From NCBI RefSeq assembly GCF_026914265.1, contig NC_069124.1:69246402-69310401 (forward strand): a stretch of DNA of 64,000 nucleotides. Reading direction: 5' to 3'. Numbering within the stretch: the first letter of the stretch is position 1; the number at the start of each line of letters is the position of its first letter. Source of the DNA: Mya arenaria. Lineage: Eukaryota > Mollusca > Bivalvia > Myida > Myidae. A program made the translations under genes and the position numbers. Positions 12,716-25,592 of this stretch are shown here, one piece after another. The notes beneath the pieces are model-generated. The model saw only the letters and a program-made list of their open reading frames with translations, ran no database searches and had not been told where the DNA came from.

Positions 12716-13610
12716 CTTTTCATGTTGCAACGGATATAAGAATTATGCTTGTTTAATATTGAATCTGAAACTAAATAGAAATTGATTTTTTTTTTCAACA
12801 TTTTAAATTTTGGTCATTCAATCGACATTTGCATCGCGGTCGGTCCTTAATTCTAAAAATTTATTATTTTGGAGCCACAAATTACGACACATGATGTGCG
12901 ATGCTGAGTCAACTATCTTAAACTTAAACAAATGTTGGAGTGGCTTAACTAAAATGAGTATGCTTTATACATGCTCTATTGATGTCCGACTGTGTATTAA
13001 GTGGGAATAAATCAAATAGTAAGGGTGTCACAATTTTGTATAACCAAAAACATAAAATCGAAATAAAAAATAAAAAAGAAAGAAAAAAAACTGGTTGAAA
13101 GCAGTTTTAATAGTTGACATACTTATACATGACTGAGGTCATTGATAAACATATACGACTAAGACATAGATGAACCTCTTGAACATTTTATACTAAATGT
13201 CAATGAAAAAGAAAATACATAATTGGTGGATTTTTAGATTTTTGGATTTTCTAGAAAAGAGAAAATAGGAAAACTTGAGAATTAATTGCAATTTTAAACT
13301 TTGCAAATTCATGTGCCGTATGTGACACAAAACGCATGGAGATTTAAACACGCCGATAAATCACTAAGTACACGCCACTATAACACATAATCTCCATTGA
13401 AGATCCGACTTCTTTATAATATCACATAATTTAGTAAATTGTGTGAGAGACACAAAGCTTACAAACTAACTGAAGGACTTTGCATACATCAAAATAGCCG
13501 TTTAAATGCAAGTTGGATGTACCGCCACGGAATGGTCAGTGTAAAAGAATCAGTTCTGTAAAAAAACCTTGCATGTAGCAAATACGTTCTTGTTCTAATA
13601 TGAAGGGGTT
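12716..13610. other. Intergenic, no gene recognised
   Basis: AT-rich sequence downstream of the minus-strand B-box/NHL gene. It would contain that gene's 3' untranslated region, but I see no convincing minus-strand AATAAA. Confidence 0.4.
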
Positions 13611-14748
13611 TCAGTGTTCTTCATCCACAGAATAATTGACAAGGTCAAAAACTTGAATTGTATCTGACCACCCAATGCATTGTAAATAAAATCGCTCTGG
13701 ATGACTTAAGTCAAATGATATCCCGCCTGGAAACTCCATTTGCTCTGAAAAAATAACCCCTTTTTTCACACCATCTTTTGAAATGTGGTGTACGCAGTGT
13801 CCCCTCTGGCTGGTAACGAAAATATCACGATTTGAATCTGTTGCAACTGCGACAGGTCGGATCAATGTGTCATCTTTGTACACGAATACAACCGTCGCTT
13901 TATCAACGTCAAGACAAGTCAATGTGTGATTACCGAAATCTGACACAAGAATGTGTTGACCATCACAATTCGATGACAAATACCATGGCAGATTAAGTTT
14001 AAGACTTTTTGTTTTCTCTGGGGTACATTTCCGTTTTACTCTGCCTTGATAATCCAGGAGGCGAAGTTCTGTATTTCCATAGAACGAACTTCTGACATTC
14101 ATTGTCACGGCAATGCCATTTTTCCAGCAAGCGATGCCAAAGCACTCTCCTTCTGTATCTAAAGTACCTTCAATATTCAGCGCACCTCCTTTCGTTGAAA
14201 TCGTGTAAATCCCACTGACGCCTTTCTCAATAGCATATAAATTTGTTATATTAGTACTTTTGTTCGATGTACAGATATCTCGGGGTCCGTTTTCTAACTT
14301 TAAAACTGAGATGCATATTCTTTTCTCGGAACTAAACAGTTTTAGATTGTTATTTTTAATATCAGCAAGAACGATATTGCCATCTGATACCATAGATGTT
14401 GCATGAATACTGCATATCTCCTTGTCTATGCCTACCCTTTTTTGTAGTTCAGTTCTGAGCACGGCCTTCAATTCTCGATGGAGAATCAGTTGTAGTTTGA
14501 TGGTCAGCTTGCTCAGAAACTTGATCCTTATTAAATGTATGCGACACAAACACCTTGAAATCATCATCAAGAATATACGCGTGGTTTCTGGAAAGTCTAA
14601 ATTTCGCATGCCGTCGCAAACACGCGTCGCTACAAATATATTCTCTGCATTGTTTACAATATCCCGTAGCATTTGGGATACTTAAAATATCCTCTAGACA
14701 CTGTGCGCAAAAGTGAACGTTGTTTTCGTTATCCTTGGAATGGCTCAT
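13611..14748 (-). pseudogene. TRIM-like B-box zinc finger plus NHL-repeat propeller gene, frameshifted and lacking a coiled coil
   Basis: It starts at the ATG at 14748. The first ~60 residues form a B-box (FCAQC ... YCKQCREYICSDACLRRH ... RNH); there is no RING. This frame stops at 14449. The neighbouring frame, open from there to 13611, encodes a propeller of about 270 residues with six blade-like units, for example ILVSDFGNHTLTCLD and DIFVTSQRGHCVHHIS. One indel near 14440-14450 would explain the switch, since RIEGRAQN runs naturally into ELQKRVGIDKEI. Only about 50 residues separate B-box and propeller, whereas family members usually carry a long coiled coil there. Intact relatives are scaffolds or ligase-like adaptors in bivalve innate immunity and RNA control. 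Possibilities are a pseudogene, a sequencing indel, or two short products. It is intronless. Confidence 0.7.
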
Positions 14749-15438
14749 GCCTATTATATATTTATCATAAACATTTCGTTGTAATTACCTTTAAGAACAA
14801 ATTCCATGTCATGAAAATAGAATCTCGAAGATATCAGTTGTTACGAGTCACTCTCTGGAAGAATACATTCCTTTCAATATGAAACCGAACACCGTACAAA
14901 TAGCGCACCGTACGTGATCATCGACAATTTAAACTTTACACTGCGCGACAAACAAGGTGCATGAAATTCGTGTTTAATGTTTCCTTACTGAAACAGTAGA
15001 CATGTTCAATATTATAAAGTCAAACTTTAAATAACATTTACAAAATGTAGAGCTAGTGAGGCGGTCAAAATCCCCCCCCCCCCCGAACAAAATCCCTCCC
15101 ACTCATTTTTGTATAGGTGGACATAATCCCCCTAATCAATTTTCAAGGCGGAAATAATCCGATGTATTTCAGGTTCCGGTTTGAAATGGTCTAGCTTTTG
15201 ACTAGAGTCTAATAAAGGATACATTGAAAGAGGTATCCTCCAGTTTAAGCAAAATAATGAACAGTCAAGACGGCCTTAAGACGAATGCTTGATAGCAAAT
15301 TAGATAAGCTAAACACGACTTGACCGCCTCTATTGACGGCAAAATAAGTGCAATAAGAGATGACCTTGCAATGAATTTTAGCAGAGAGAGTAATAGGATT
15401 GACAAGTGCACACTACGATCCAGTCCCACCAGTCACGT
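14749..15438. other. Intergenic, poly(C) tract
   Basis: No gene seen. There is a run of 13 C at 15072-15084, in a setting that repeats AATCCC words (AAAATCCC, AAATCCC, AATCCCCC), perhaps a decayed simple repeat. Confidence 0.4.
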
Positions 15439-15957
15439 ATGGACGCCATGGAAAACCGCCCGGTGAATGGTATAGACAACGATGGCGTCGGTGGCGCGGA
15501 GACCGAATACAGACATCGCGGCCTTGAGGACCCGGATGTTTGTATCACTGTTAGCGGCATTGTGTACTAGGACGGCGAAGAGCTCATCTCAAAGGCGAAC
15601 GACTTGATTAAGGCATTGGGGAACGACGTCCATAGTAGAGTCCGAGTTACCGATGCCACTCGTCTAAGGTAATACGTGCAGGGTATACTTACCCTAGTGA
15701 AGATCAGCTTCCGGGATGTCGATGAAAAAGTTCTCGTGTTGCGCAACAAATACGTACTCAAAGACATTGTTCAGTATAAACAAGTTTTCATCAAAAGCAG
15801 CAAGTCTGATACTGAGCGTTTGATTGAGCTGAACGCACGAACCATACTCCGTCAGCTTCCGCAAGGAAACAACTTCCGGGTGGACGCGAACGGCCGCATC
15901 CGCCCACGTGATAACAACGGCCGCCAGAACCACCCCCATCCACAGGATCAGCAATAG
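15439..15957 (+). mobile_element. Decayed transposable-element ORF1-like gene, C-terminal half best preserved
   Basis: From an ATG at 15439 (MDAMENRPVNGIDND) one frame runs to 15957, broken at about two places. The C-terminal part from about 15676 (VFIKSSKSDTERLIELNAR, then NNFRVDANGRI) resembles, from memory, nucleic-acid-binding ORF1-like proteins of bivalve LINE-type elements. No reverse transcriptase follows. It is markedly more GC-rich than its surroundings, which fits a younger insertion. Exact class is uncertain; treat it as a fossil. Confidence 0.5.
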
Positions 15958-16510
15958 GAACCCACCCGCACCGCCGTGTTCATTACGTTGGCACACATTA
16001 ACGTGTGTGGATGAACACATAGCAACAGTGCTTTACGTGAACACATTATTCGTGCTATATACGCGGACATAACTTGTACGTTTTTATGAAACGCATTTGA
16101 GTAACCAGAATATTATAGGAATAAATGGCTACAATTGGTACGGCTTCAGTAGAGCCGACATTCATATAAATGCCCCCAAAAGCTTCAGGGTGTGTTGGCG
16201 TACTGGTTAAATAAAACTGTGTGATATATATGATGTACAAATTATTATATGTTTAAAGTTTTCTCACAAATCGACAGGTGCAGATTTTGTTGTATTTGCA
16301 TGGAAATTCTCGTGATGCTCAATCGTGTTATGCCCATTAACTTCCACAAATATATTGTTTTAGTAATTGTGATGGTATGTTTATTGCCGCTGACTTTAAT
16401 GCTAGAATTGGCAATTTGTCTGACATTTCGAATGAGTGTGATTCAATACCTGCACGTATCACTAATTATTAAAGAGTATCACCATTAATTGTGAAGTTAG
16501 CTAAACATAC
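15958..16510. other. Intergenic, nothing recognised
   Basis: AT-rich single-copy-looking DNA leading into the minisatellite. It forms the unique left flank of the first 44-bp array, ending GTTAGCTAAACATAC. Confidence 0.5.
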
Positions 16511-18085
16511 GACATTGGACATTGGACATTGGACATTGGACATTCAAAAGTGAAAGTCGTGCTAGCACGACATTGGACATTGGACATTCAAAATCGAATG
16601 TTGTGCTGGCACGACATTGAACATTGGACATTCAAAATCGAATGTTGTGCTGGCACGACATTGGACATTGGACATTCATAATCGAATGTTGTGCTGGCAC
16701 GACATTGGACATTGGACATTCAAAAGTGAAAGTCGTGCTAGCACGACATTGGACATTGGACATTCAAAATCGAATGTTGTGCTGGCACGACATTGGACAT
16801 TCAAAAGTGAAAGTCGTGCTAGCACGACATTGGACATTCAAAATCGAATGTTGTGCTGGCACGACATTGGACATTGGACATTCAAAAGTGAAAGTCGTGG
16901 TAGCACGACATTGGACATTGGACATTCAAAATCGAATGTTGTGCTGGCACGACATAGGACATTGGACATTCAAAAACGATTGTCGTGCAGGCACGACATT
17001 GGACATTGGACATTCAAAATCGAATGTTGTGCTGGTACGACATTGGACATTGGACATTCAAAAGTGAAAGACGTGCTAGCACGACATTGGACATTGGACA
17101 TTCAAAATCGAATGTTGTGCTGGCACGACATTGGACATTCAAAAACGATTGTCGTGCAGGCACGACATTGGACATTGGACATTTATAACCGAATGTTGTG
17201 CTGGCACGACATTGGACATTGGACATTCAAAAGTGAAAGTCGTGCTAGCACGACATTGGACATCGGACATTCAAAATCGAATGTTGTGCGGGCACGACAT
17301 TGGACATTGAACATTCAATGGTGAAAGTCGTGCTGGCACGACATTGGACATTGGACATTCAAAAACGATTGTCGTGCCGACACGACATTGGACATTGGAT
17401 ATTTATAACCGAATGTTGTGCTGGCACGACATTGGACATTGGACATTCAAAAGTGAAAGTCGTGCTACCACGACATTGGACATTGGACATTCAAAATCGA
17501 ATGTTGTGCGGGCACGACATTGGACATTGGACATTCAAAGGTGAAAGTCGTGCTAGCACGACATTGGACATTAGACATTCAAAAGTGAAAGTCGTGCTAG
17601 CACGACATTGGACATTGGACATTCAAAATCGAATGTTGTGCTGGCACGACATTGGACATTGGACATTCAAAAGTGAAAGTCGTGCTAGCACGACATTGGA
17701 CATTGGACATTCAAAATCGAATGTTGTGCTGGCACGACATTGGACATTGGACATTCACAAACGATCGTCGTGCCGGCACCACATTGGACATTGGACATTC
17801 ATAATCGAATGTTGTGCTGGCACGACATTGGACATTGGACATTCAAAAGTGAAAGTCGTGCTAGCACGACATTGGACATTGGACATTCAAAATCGAATGT
17901 TGTGCTGGCACGACATTGGACATTGGACATTCAAAAGTGAATGTCGTGCTAGCACGACATTGGACATTGGACATTCAAAATCGAATGTTGTGCTGGCACG
18001 ACATTGGACATTGGACATTCAAAAGTGAAAGTCGTGCTAGCACGACATTGGACATTGGACATTCAAAATCGAATGTTGTGCTGGC
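16511..18085. repeat. 44-bp minisatellite array A
   Basis: About 36 units of 44 bp. Each unit is GACATTG-GACATTG-GACATTC followed by a 23-bp half. Two alternating halves exist: one ends AAAGTCGTGCTAGCAC, the other AATGTTGTGCTGGCAC, so the working period is an 88-bp dimer. Some units lack one GACATTG and are 37 bp. At unit borders the first type forms the perfect palindrome GTCGTGCTAGCACGAC. Long open frames occur only because 44 is not a multiple of 3 and the monomer has no stops; they are not genes. Confidence 0.95.
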
Positions 18086-18901
18086 TAGTTGTCTTGGTAA
18101 TAAATATAAATTTTGGACCCATGATAGACAGAGACTTCGAATGGTCCTTTAAGATAGATTTGAGCAGTTCACGCGTCCATTAGCTGAATAATATGTGGCC
18201 AGTATTGTAGTCGAATTGAACTGCTTGTTTTATATTTGAACATTTATTGAGTGCGACATTTATAAAATGTTGCAGATGTTAGCCCCAATATATTGAAATC
18301 CAAATTGTACATATAGTCATTGTATACATAAAGGCAGTAGATATATCACTAAATAATGATCCTTTACAATTGTAATTGTATAACCTCAATATGAATTATT
18401 GTTTGGTGGGACGCAATTTTGCAATCGATTGTGTTTTCTTTTACTCATAAATTGTGTTGATTGCTTTAATTGTTGATATACAACATACGCCTTATTTCAA
18501 TTAGGATATAGTAAATAAATATAGTAAAGGTGTTATATGTTTATTGCTCAATATAATCCGCAGAAACAATAGCGCTTTAACTAGCTCTTTCATTTCACAT
18601 TTTATTACTTTTATAATCATCAAAGACTTTTGTTTGAAAAATAACTTATACAAGGTATGCATACTTTTGGTGACCAATCAAAAAACCTGATATTAAAAAG
18701 GAATCGGCCATTTTGTGAACAGATCTAAGACCTCAGAGAATGAATGAGTGTCCAGCGGATGATTTCAAACCGTTATTAAGGTAAGATTTACTTTTCTTAT
18801 ACGGCTAACTATTTGTTTTGTTAAAAACTTAAAATGTTTAAATCTATTTACTAGCAATGTATTTTTGCATCAAATTCAACACTGTCAAAGGAGACACACT
18901 A

Positions 18902-19270
18902 TTTAAAGATACACTATTAGTCCCAAATAAGATTTAACACATTTAATACATTGTTTAACATACCAAAAAGAATGAACAAATGCAAAAAAAGGTTCTTATG
19001 AAGGATACTGAGTTTTATTTAATAGAAATAGACAGAAAAATGTATTGCTACCTTATATGACCATAGTAGATCGCAGCAAATCTTTTAGCATTCACATCAT
19101 TTAATAGTTTTGCGCTTTCAGCTATGAAATACACGGTTATAATATAGTTACTAGTAATAAATATTTTCCATTAATGCATTATTTAGTAAGAAGTTAAAGG
19201 TTTATCACTCAAAATTTATGTATGTTTTACATGTGTTTGTATCGATTTTGAATGAGAGTGTCACTTTAAA
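18902..19270. mobile_element. Dispersed element with TTAAAG...ACACT ends, copy in unit X
   Basis: It begins ATTTAAAGATACACTATTAG and ends GAGTGTCACTTTAAA, a short imperfect inverted terminus. The body (CATCATTTAATAGTTTTGCG, TTAAAGGTTTATCACTC) recurs, diverged, at 57911-58262, proving it is an interspersed repeat rather than unique DNA. Non-coding. Confidence 0.6.
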
Positions 19271-20023
19271 ACGATCAATTATAAAATGTATTTGAATATA
19301 ATGAATGTTTCTATATCTTGGTATATGTTATTGCGCGAGATAAATGTTGAATTCAACCGTTCGCTTCAATTCATTAGAAAACGTTCACATTTAATATACT
19401 TGGTCGAGCTTAAGTAAAATGCACGAGTGTGTTGTTGTTGATTTTGATGCAAGTTCAATCCCCAAATGGAGAAACGAGTGGTAGCGCATTTCATGGACTC
19501 TCGAAACGGACACACGTACAGGTTATTCCGAGGAAATGGACTCGAAAATTATTTATATTTGAATCAGCTGTATTGAACAAGTTACATAAAGAATATTTCA
19601 CTTCACTGCATTTGAGATCAAACTTAAAACGTATCTTGAAATCCGTTCTGCCCACGTAATTACAGCTACCAGATCCAGGACTCTCCGTGATTTTGTTTAA
19701 GGAGGGAGGGGCGCAACTTATGAACCAAATTTATATGATGTAATTGTGGGTAGGGATTGGGTTGTCCCCTTAAGAAACAAAGGTACCCAATGTCTGTAGT
19801 ATATGTACAATTTTCAGGCAAACCTGGCATTGAAAGATTAAAGATGGGACGAACACGTCAGACCCTGAGAAATATGTAAGTGAATTTAAAAAAGTATTTA
19901 TATGCTTTTGAGCATAAAGTTTGTGTGTCAGTTATTGCATTGAGATATGACTCCTTCAGATTCAACTACGGTGGAAAAGAGGTGCCATACCTTATACTTT
20001 TTAATCATGTTAAAATACTTCTC

Positions 20024-20663
20024 GTTTAAACGACTTAGTTACTGGTAAAAACACTTAGTAACTCGTTGAAACGACTTTGTATCTCATTAACGAATTGGTA
20101 ACTGGTTAAAACAAATAATAATCTCGTTCAAACGACTTACGTATTAAGTCGTTTTAACGAGTAACTTAGTCATTAAAACGAGATGCGTAAGTCGTTTAAA
20201 CAAGTTACAACGTCGTTTTAACGAGATAAATAAGTGGTTTTAACAGATAGAAAAAAAACGTATGTCACCGTTAGAATACCTCGCATATAATGATATTATA
20301 AAATTTCTCAACGAGGCATATTTGTTTAAATTTCTTAGTCGTTTTAACGAGATATAAAGTCGTGTTAACGAGTTACTAATTCTTTTTAAGGAGATACGTT
20401 AGTCAATTAAACGAGTTAGCAAGTAATTTAAGGAGATACGTTAGTCATTTAACCGAGATACGTTAGTCGTTTAAAGGAGTTACGTTAGTCGTTTTAACTA
20501 GATACGTTGATCGTTTAAACGAGATACGTTAATAGTTTTGACGAGATACGTTAGTAGTTTTAAGGAGATACGTTAGTCGTTTTAACGAGAATCGTTAATC
20601 ATTTAAACGAGTTACTAAGTCGTTTTAACGAGAATCGTTAGTCGTTTTAACGAGATACGTTAC
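20024..20663. repeat. Degenerate ~22-bp tandem tract with an internal inversion
   Basis: The right part is built from variants of CGTTTTAACGAGATACGTTAGT. The left part (20024-20145) carries the same word inverted (CTCGTTTAAACGACTTAG). The switch point lies near 20145-20150. The basic word is itself nearly palindromic (CTCGTTNAAACGAG). Repeated in unit X copy 2 at 27532-28172. Confidence 0.8.
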
Positions 20664-21676
20664 CACCAGAGCTGTGTATCTATATATACCTGTTGTCCAC
20701 CAGAGCTGTGTATCTATATATACCTGTTGTCCACCAGAGCTGTGTATCTATATACACCTCTTGTCCACCAGAGCTGTGTATCTATATACACCTGTTGTCC
20801 ACCAGAGCTGTGTATCTATATACACCTGTTGTCCACCAGAGCTGTGTATCTATATACACCTGTTGTCCACCAGAGCTGTGTATCTATATACACCTGTTGT
20901 CCACCAGAGCTGTGTATCTATATACACCTGTTGTCCACCAGATCTGTGTATCTATATATATACCTGTTGTCCACCAGAGCTGTGTATCTATATACACCTG
21001 TTGTCCACCAGATCTGTGTATCTATATATACCTGTTGTCCACCAGAGCTGTGTATCTATATACACCTGTTGTCCACCAGAGCTGTGTATCTATATATACC
21101 TGTTGTCCACCAGAGCTGTGTATCTATATACACCTGTTGTCCACCAGAGCATGTATCTATATATACCTGTTGTCCACCAGAGCTGTGTATCTATATACAC
21201 CTGTTGTCCACCAGATCTGTGTATCTATATATATACCTGTTGTCCACCATAGCTGTGTATCTATATATACCTGTTGTCCACCAGATCTTGTATCTATATA
21301 CACCTCTTGTCCACCAGAGCTGTGTATCTATATACACCTCTTGTCCACCAGAGCTGTGTATCTATATATACCTGTTGTCCACCAGAGCTGTGTATCTATA
21401 TACACCTCTTGTCCACCAGAGCTGTGTATCTATATACACCTGTTGTCCACCAGAGCTGTGTATCTATATACACCTGTTGTCCACCAGAGCTGTGTATCTA
21501 TATACACCTGTTGTCCACCAGAGCTGTGTATCTATATACACCTCTTGTCCACCAGAGCTGTGTATCTATATACACCTCTTGTCCACCAGAGCTGTGTATC
21601 TATATACACCTGTTGTCCACCAGAGCTGTGTATCTATATATACCTGTTGTCCATCAGAGCTGTGTATCTATATACG
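20664..21676. repeat. 34-bp minisatellite, ~30 copies
   Basis: The unit is CTGTTGTCCACCAGAGCTG followed by TGTATCTATATACAC. Variants include TATATAC for TATACAC, CTCTTG for CTGTTG, GATCTG or CATAGCTG for GAGCTG, and a few length variants. All plus-strand frames stay open because 34 is not a multiple of 3; non-coding. Confidence 0.95.
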
Positions 21677-23231
21677 CTATGTTCAAATAACAATGTCTCT
21701 CACAAAACAAAACGTATGTTTGGATTGCTACTGCAGATGAAACACATGTAACTGAAGGTGGCCGGATTGCATCTAGCTGCAAGTGCAATCAATCGACCAG
21801 CTTTAACAGGCATATTGCACTCCAACACGAGCAGAAAAGGTAACCCGGTTAGAATATACACAATTAGCCACAAACTACATTCGTGTACATAATTATATAT
21901 AAGGGACACCATTTCTTGACACTTACCGCAACTAGATAGCAATCGAAGATTCCCTGGGCATCTTTTAACACAGCCCCTTTAATAAATAAAAGGCCGAACC
22001 TCAACAGCAACAGTGAGGGCATGTTTCAAATTATAAGTTTAATTATTAACAAGGTCGTAAATCTTGAGTCAATAAAACATTTAATGTTGACAACAAACAT
22101 GATCATAATTTATACAAAAATATCAAATGAAACAGCACATTAATAATCATAATGATTCATTCTTACAGGGACCAATTTATGAAGCGTTATAATGCTTTTA
22201 ATTAATCGAAAGCAAATTACTTATATAAAAAAGGTAATGACATAATCAGCCAAACATATCTAAACTAACTTAAACTAGTGAACTCAAAATTCATCAACGT
22301 TATACATGTATGTTGATGCATGTGTGTGAGTTTTGGGCTTCAGTAATCAGGGTCATTATAAATGGCTTGGCTAGTTTTCGTTTGTAGCATTTTGTAATAA
22401 TAGTGTAGGTCCATGAATGGCTTCATTTAAACCCTACCAGATTTGGCTTCTTGTTAAATCTTTTTGTACTCTTTTGATTTCTTATCAAGTGACAGCTGTT
22501 ACTACATATGCATACCCCTTGGTCATATCTCAGCATGTTGTTACAGTAGTTAAAAATGGCAAATCTTTATGTTTGTTCTTATAAACTGAGCGTTTTATCT
22601 TGTTACTTGTGTTTTAATCATTCTTGATTTGTCATCCTTATTTTAGGGCCACTTTTGAGAACATTTTGCCTAATACTAGTACTAGATGTTTATGGACGAT
22701 CCATTGCCTGTTGAATATATTTTTTACTGCCGTCAAAGTTAAGTAACGGTAAAAAGGACTTCCTTGAATGCTGTTTATAATGGTTGATGACTCCCAGATA
22801 GACCATTTCAAGGGACAACTTCTAAGTTAATAAACATTTCGACAAAAGAACCACGCAGTGGCCTGTAACGCCGCATAGCAGCATCGCGTTCGAGTAACGA
22901 AATAATTATGGCCCTTGATTCAGTCAAAATTAAGATATTTTTTTTTCAGAATAATTTTAGTGCTCGCATAGCTCCTTACCTACCACACATAGAGTCACCA
23001 AACTTTACACAAATGTTCACTGGCATGTGAAGTTGTGCACACGAGTTTTCATTTATACATACATATATATTAATGACAGTGTTATGGTCCTTGACCTAGT
23101 CAGTAAAAAATGTTTTAGTGTTATTTTGTGGCACACATTGTCCTTTGGCAATCATTGACGTTTTTCACAACATTGCTTATTCTACGTAACAACTGCCCCC
23201 ACCCCACCCCGGAGTGAGTTTGGGCGATAGC

Positions 23232-25592
23232 GACATTGGACATTGGACATTCAAAAACGATTGTCGTGCCGACACGACATTGGACATTGGATATTTATAA
23301 CCGAATGTTGTGCTAGCACGACATTGGACATTGAACATTCAAAATCGATTGTTGTGCGGGCACGACATTGGACATTGGACATTCAAAGGTGAAAGTCGTG
23401 CTAGCACGACATTGGACATTCAAAATCGAATGTTGTGCTGGCACGACATTGGACATTGGACATTCAAAAGTGAAAGTCGTGCTAGCACGACATTGGACAT
23501 TCAAAATCGAATGTTGTGCTGGCACGACATTGGACATTGGACATTCAAAAACGATCGTCGTGCTGGCACGACATTGGACATTGGACATTCATAATCGAAT
23601 GTTGTGCTGGCACGACATTGGACATTGGACATTCAAAAGTGAAAGTCGTGCTAGCACGACATTGGACATTGGACATTCAAAATCGAATGTTGTGCTGGCA
23701 CGACATTGGATATTGGACATTCAAAAGTGAAAGTCGTGCTAGCACGACATTGGACATTCAAAATCGAATGTTGTGCTGGCACGACATTGGACATTGGACA
23801 TTCAAAAGTGAAAGTCGTGGTAGCACGACATTGGACATTGGACATTCAAAATCGAATGTTGTGCTGGCACGACATAGGACATTGGACATTCAAAAGTGAA
23901 AGTCGTGCCGGCACGACATTGGACATTGGACATTCAAAATCGAATGTTGTGCTGGCACGACATTGGACATTGGACATTCAAAAGTGAAAGACGTGCTAGC
24001 ACGACATTGGACATTGGACATTCAAAATCGAATGTTGTGCTGGCACGACATTGGACATTCAAAAACGATTGTCGTGCAGGCACGACATTGGACATTGGAC
24101 ATTTATAACCGAATGTTGTGCTGGCACGACATTGGACATTGGACATTCAAAAGTGAAAGTCGTGCTAGCACGACATTGGACATCGGACATTCAAAATCGA
24201 ATGTTGTGCGGGCACGACATTGGATATTGGACATTCAAAAGTGAAAGTCGTGCTAGCACGACATTGGACATTCAAAATCGAATGTTGTGCTGGCACGACA
24301 TTGGACATTGGACATTCAAAAGTGAAAGTCGTGGTAGCACGACATTGGACATTGGACATTCAAAATCGAATGTTGTGCTGGCACGACATAGGACATTGGA
24401 CATTCAAAAGTGAAAGTCGTGCCGGCACGACATTGGACATTGGACATTCAAAATCGAATGTTGTGCTGTCACGACATTGGACATTGGACATTCAAAAGTG
24501 AAAGACGTGCTAGCACGACATTGGACATTGGACATTCAAAATCGAATGTTGTGCTGGCACGACATTGGACATTCAAAAACGATTGTCGTGCAGGCACGAC
24601 ATTGGACATTGGACATTTATAACCGAATGTTGTGCTGGCACGACATTGGACATTGGACATTCAAAAGTGAAAGTCGTGCTAGCACGACATTGGACATCGG
24701 ACATTCAAAATCGAATGTTGTGCGGGCACGACATTGGACATTGAACATTCAATGGTGAAAGTCGTGCTGGCACGACATTGGACATTGGACATTCAAAAAC
24801 GATTGTCGTGCCGACACGACATTGGACATTGGATATTTATAACCGAATGTTGTGCTGGCACGACATTGGACATTGGACATTCAAAAGTGAAAGTCGTGCT
24901 ACCACGACATTGGACATTGGACATTCAAAATCGAATGTTGTGCGGGCACGACATTGGACATTGGACATTCAAAGGTGAAAGTCGTGCTAGCACGACATTG
25001 AACATTAGACATTCAAAAGTGAAAGTCGTGCTAGCACGACATTGGACATTGGACATTCAAAATCGAATGTTGTGCTGGCACGACATTGGACATTGGACAT
25101 TCAAAAGTGAAAGTCGTGCTAGCACGACATTGGACATTGGACATTCAAAATCGAATGTTGTGCTGGCACGACATTGGACATTGGACATTCACAAACGATC
25201 GTCGTGCCGGCACCACATTGGACATTGGACATTCATAATCGAATGTTGTGCTGGCACGACATTGGACATTGGACATTCAAAAGTGAAAGTCGTGCTAGCA
25301 CGACATTGGACATTGGACATTCAAAATCGAATGTTGTGCTGGCACGACATTGGACATTGGACATTCAAAAGTGAATGTCGTGCTAGCACGACATTGGACA
25401 TTGGACATTCAAAATCGAATGTTGTGCTGGCACGACATTGGACATTGGACATTCAAAAGTGAAAGTCGTGCTAGCACGACATTGGACATTGGACATTCAA
25501 AATCGAATGTTGTGCTGGCACGACATTGGACATTGGACATTCAAAATCGAAATAGCACGACATTGGGCATTCAAAATCGAATGTCGTGCTGG
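23232..25592. repeat. 44-bp minisatellite array A', expanded copy
   Basis: The same monomers as array A, about 53 units. The stretch 23651-24164 is repeated immediately at 24165-24678 (514-bp step), which array A does not have. Beyond that, 24734-25462 matches 17300-18028 unit by unit. The last ~74 bp before 25592 are extra relative to array A. The left border joins GGGCGATAGC directly to an internal array unit, marking the duplication junction. Confidence 0.95.

Larger units (their letters stand above)
18086..23231. repeat. Segmental duplication unit X, copy 1
   Basis: This segment is repeated almost base for base at 25593-31842. It holds a dispersed repeat (18902-19270), a degenerate CGTTTTAACGAG-type tract (20024-20663), a 34-bp minisatellite (20664-21676) and mostly non-coding remainder. 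A 76-codon open frame at 19429-19659 matches nothing I know. By eye the two copies differ by roughly two dozen single bases outside the arrays. The last ~330 bp resemble a dispersed bivalve repeat (AAACTTTACACAAATGTTCAC). Confidence 0.92.

Noticed and set aside
16617-18152. Open frames of up to 242 codons in the 44-bp arrays, on both strands (also 23310-25691)
   Set aside because: The monomer lacks stops and its length is not a multiple of 3, so all three plus-strand frames stay open together. No codon bias, no start context; pure tandem repeat.
19429-19659. 76-codon open frame present in both X copies (also 26937-27167)
   Set aside because: Its conservation is explained by the recent duplication; no domain or splice context supports a gene.
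20674-21751. Long open frames (up to 352 codons) in the 34-bp arrays (also 28184-30363)
   Set aside because: Same reason: a 34-bp stop-free unit read in rotating frames gives repeated SIYTCCPPELC peptides in every frame.
16511-25592. CRISPR-like array with palindromic repeats and spacers
   Set aside because: There are no unique spacers, the genome is animal, and monomers abut directly; it is a minisatellite.
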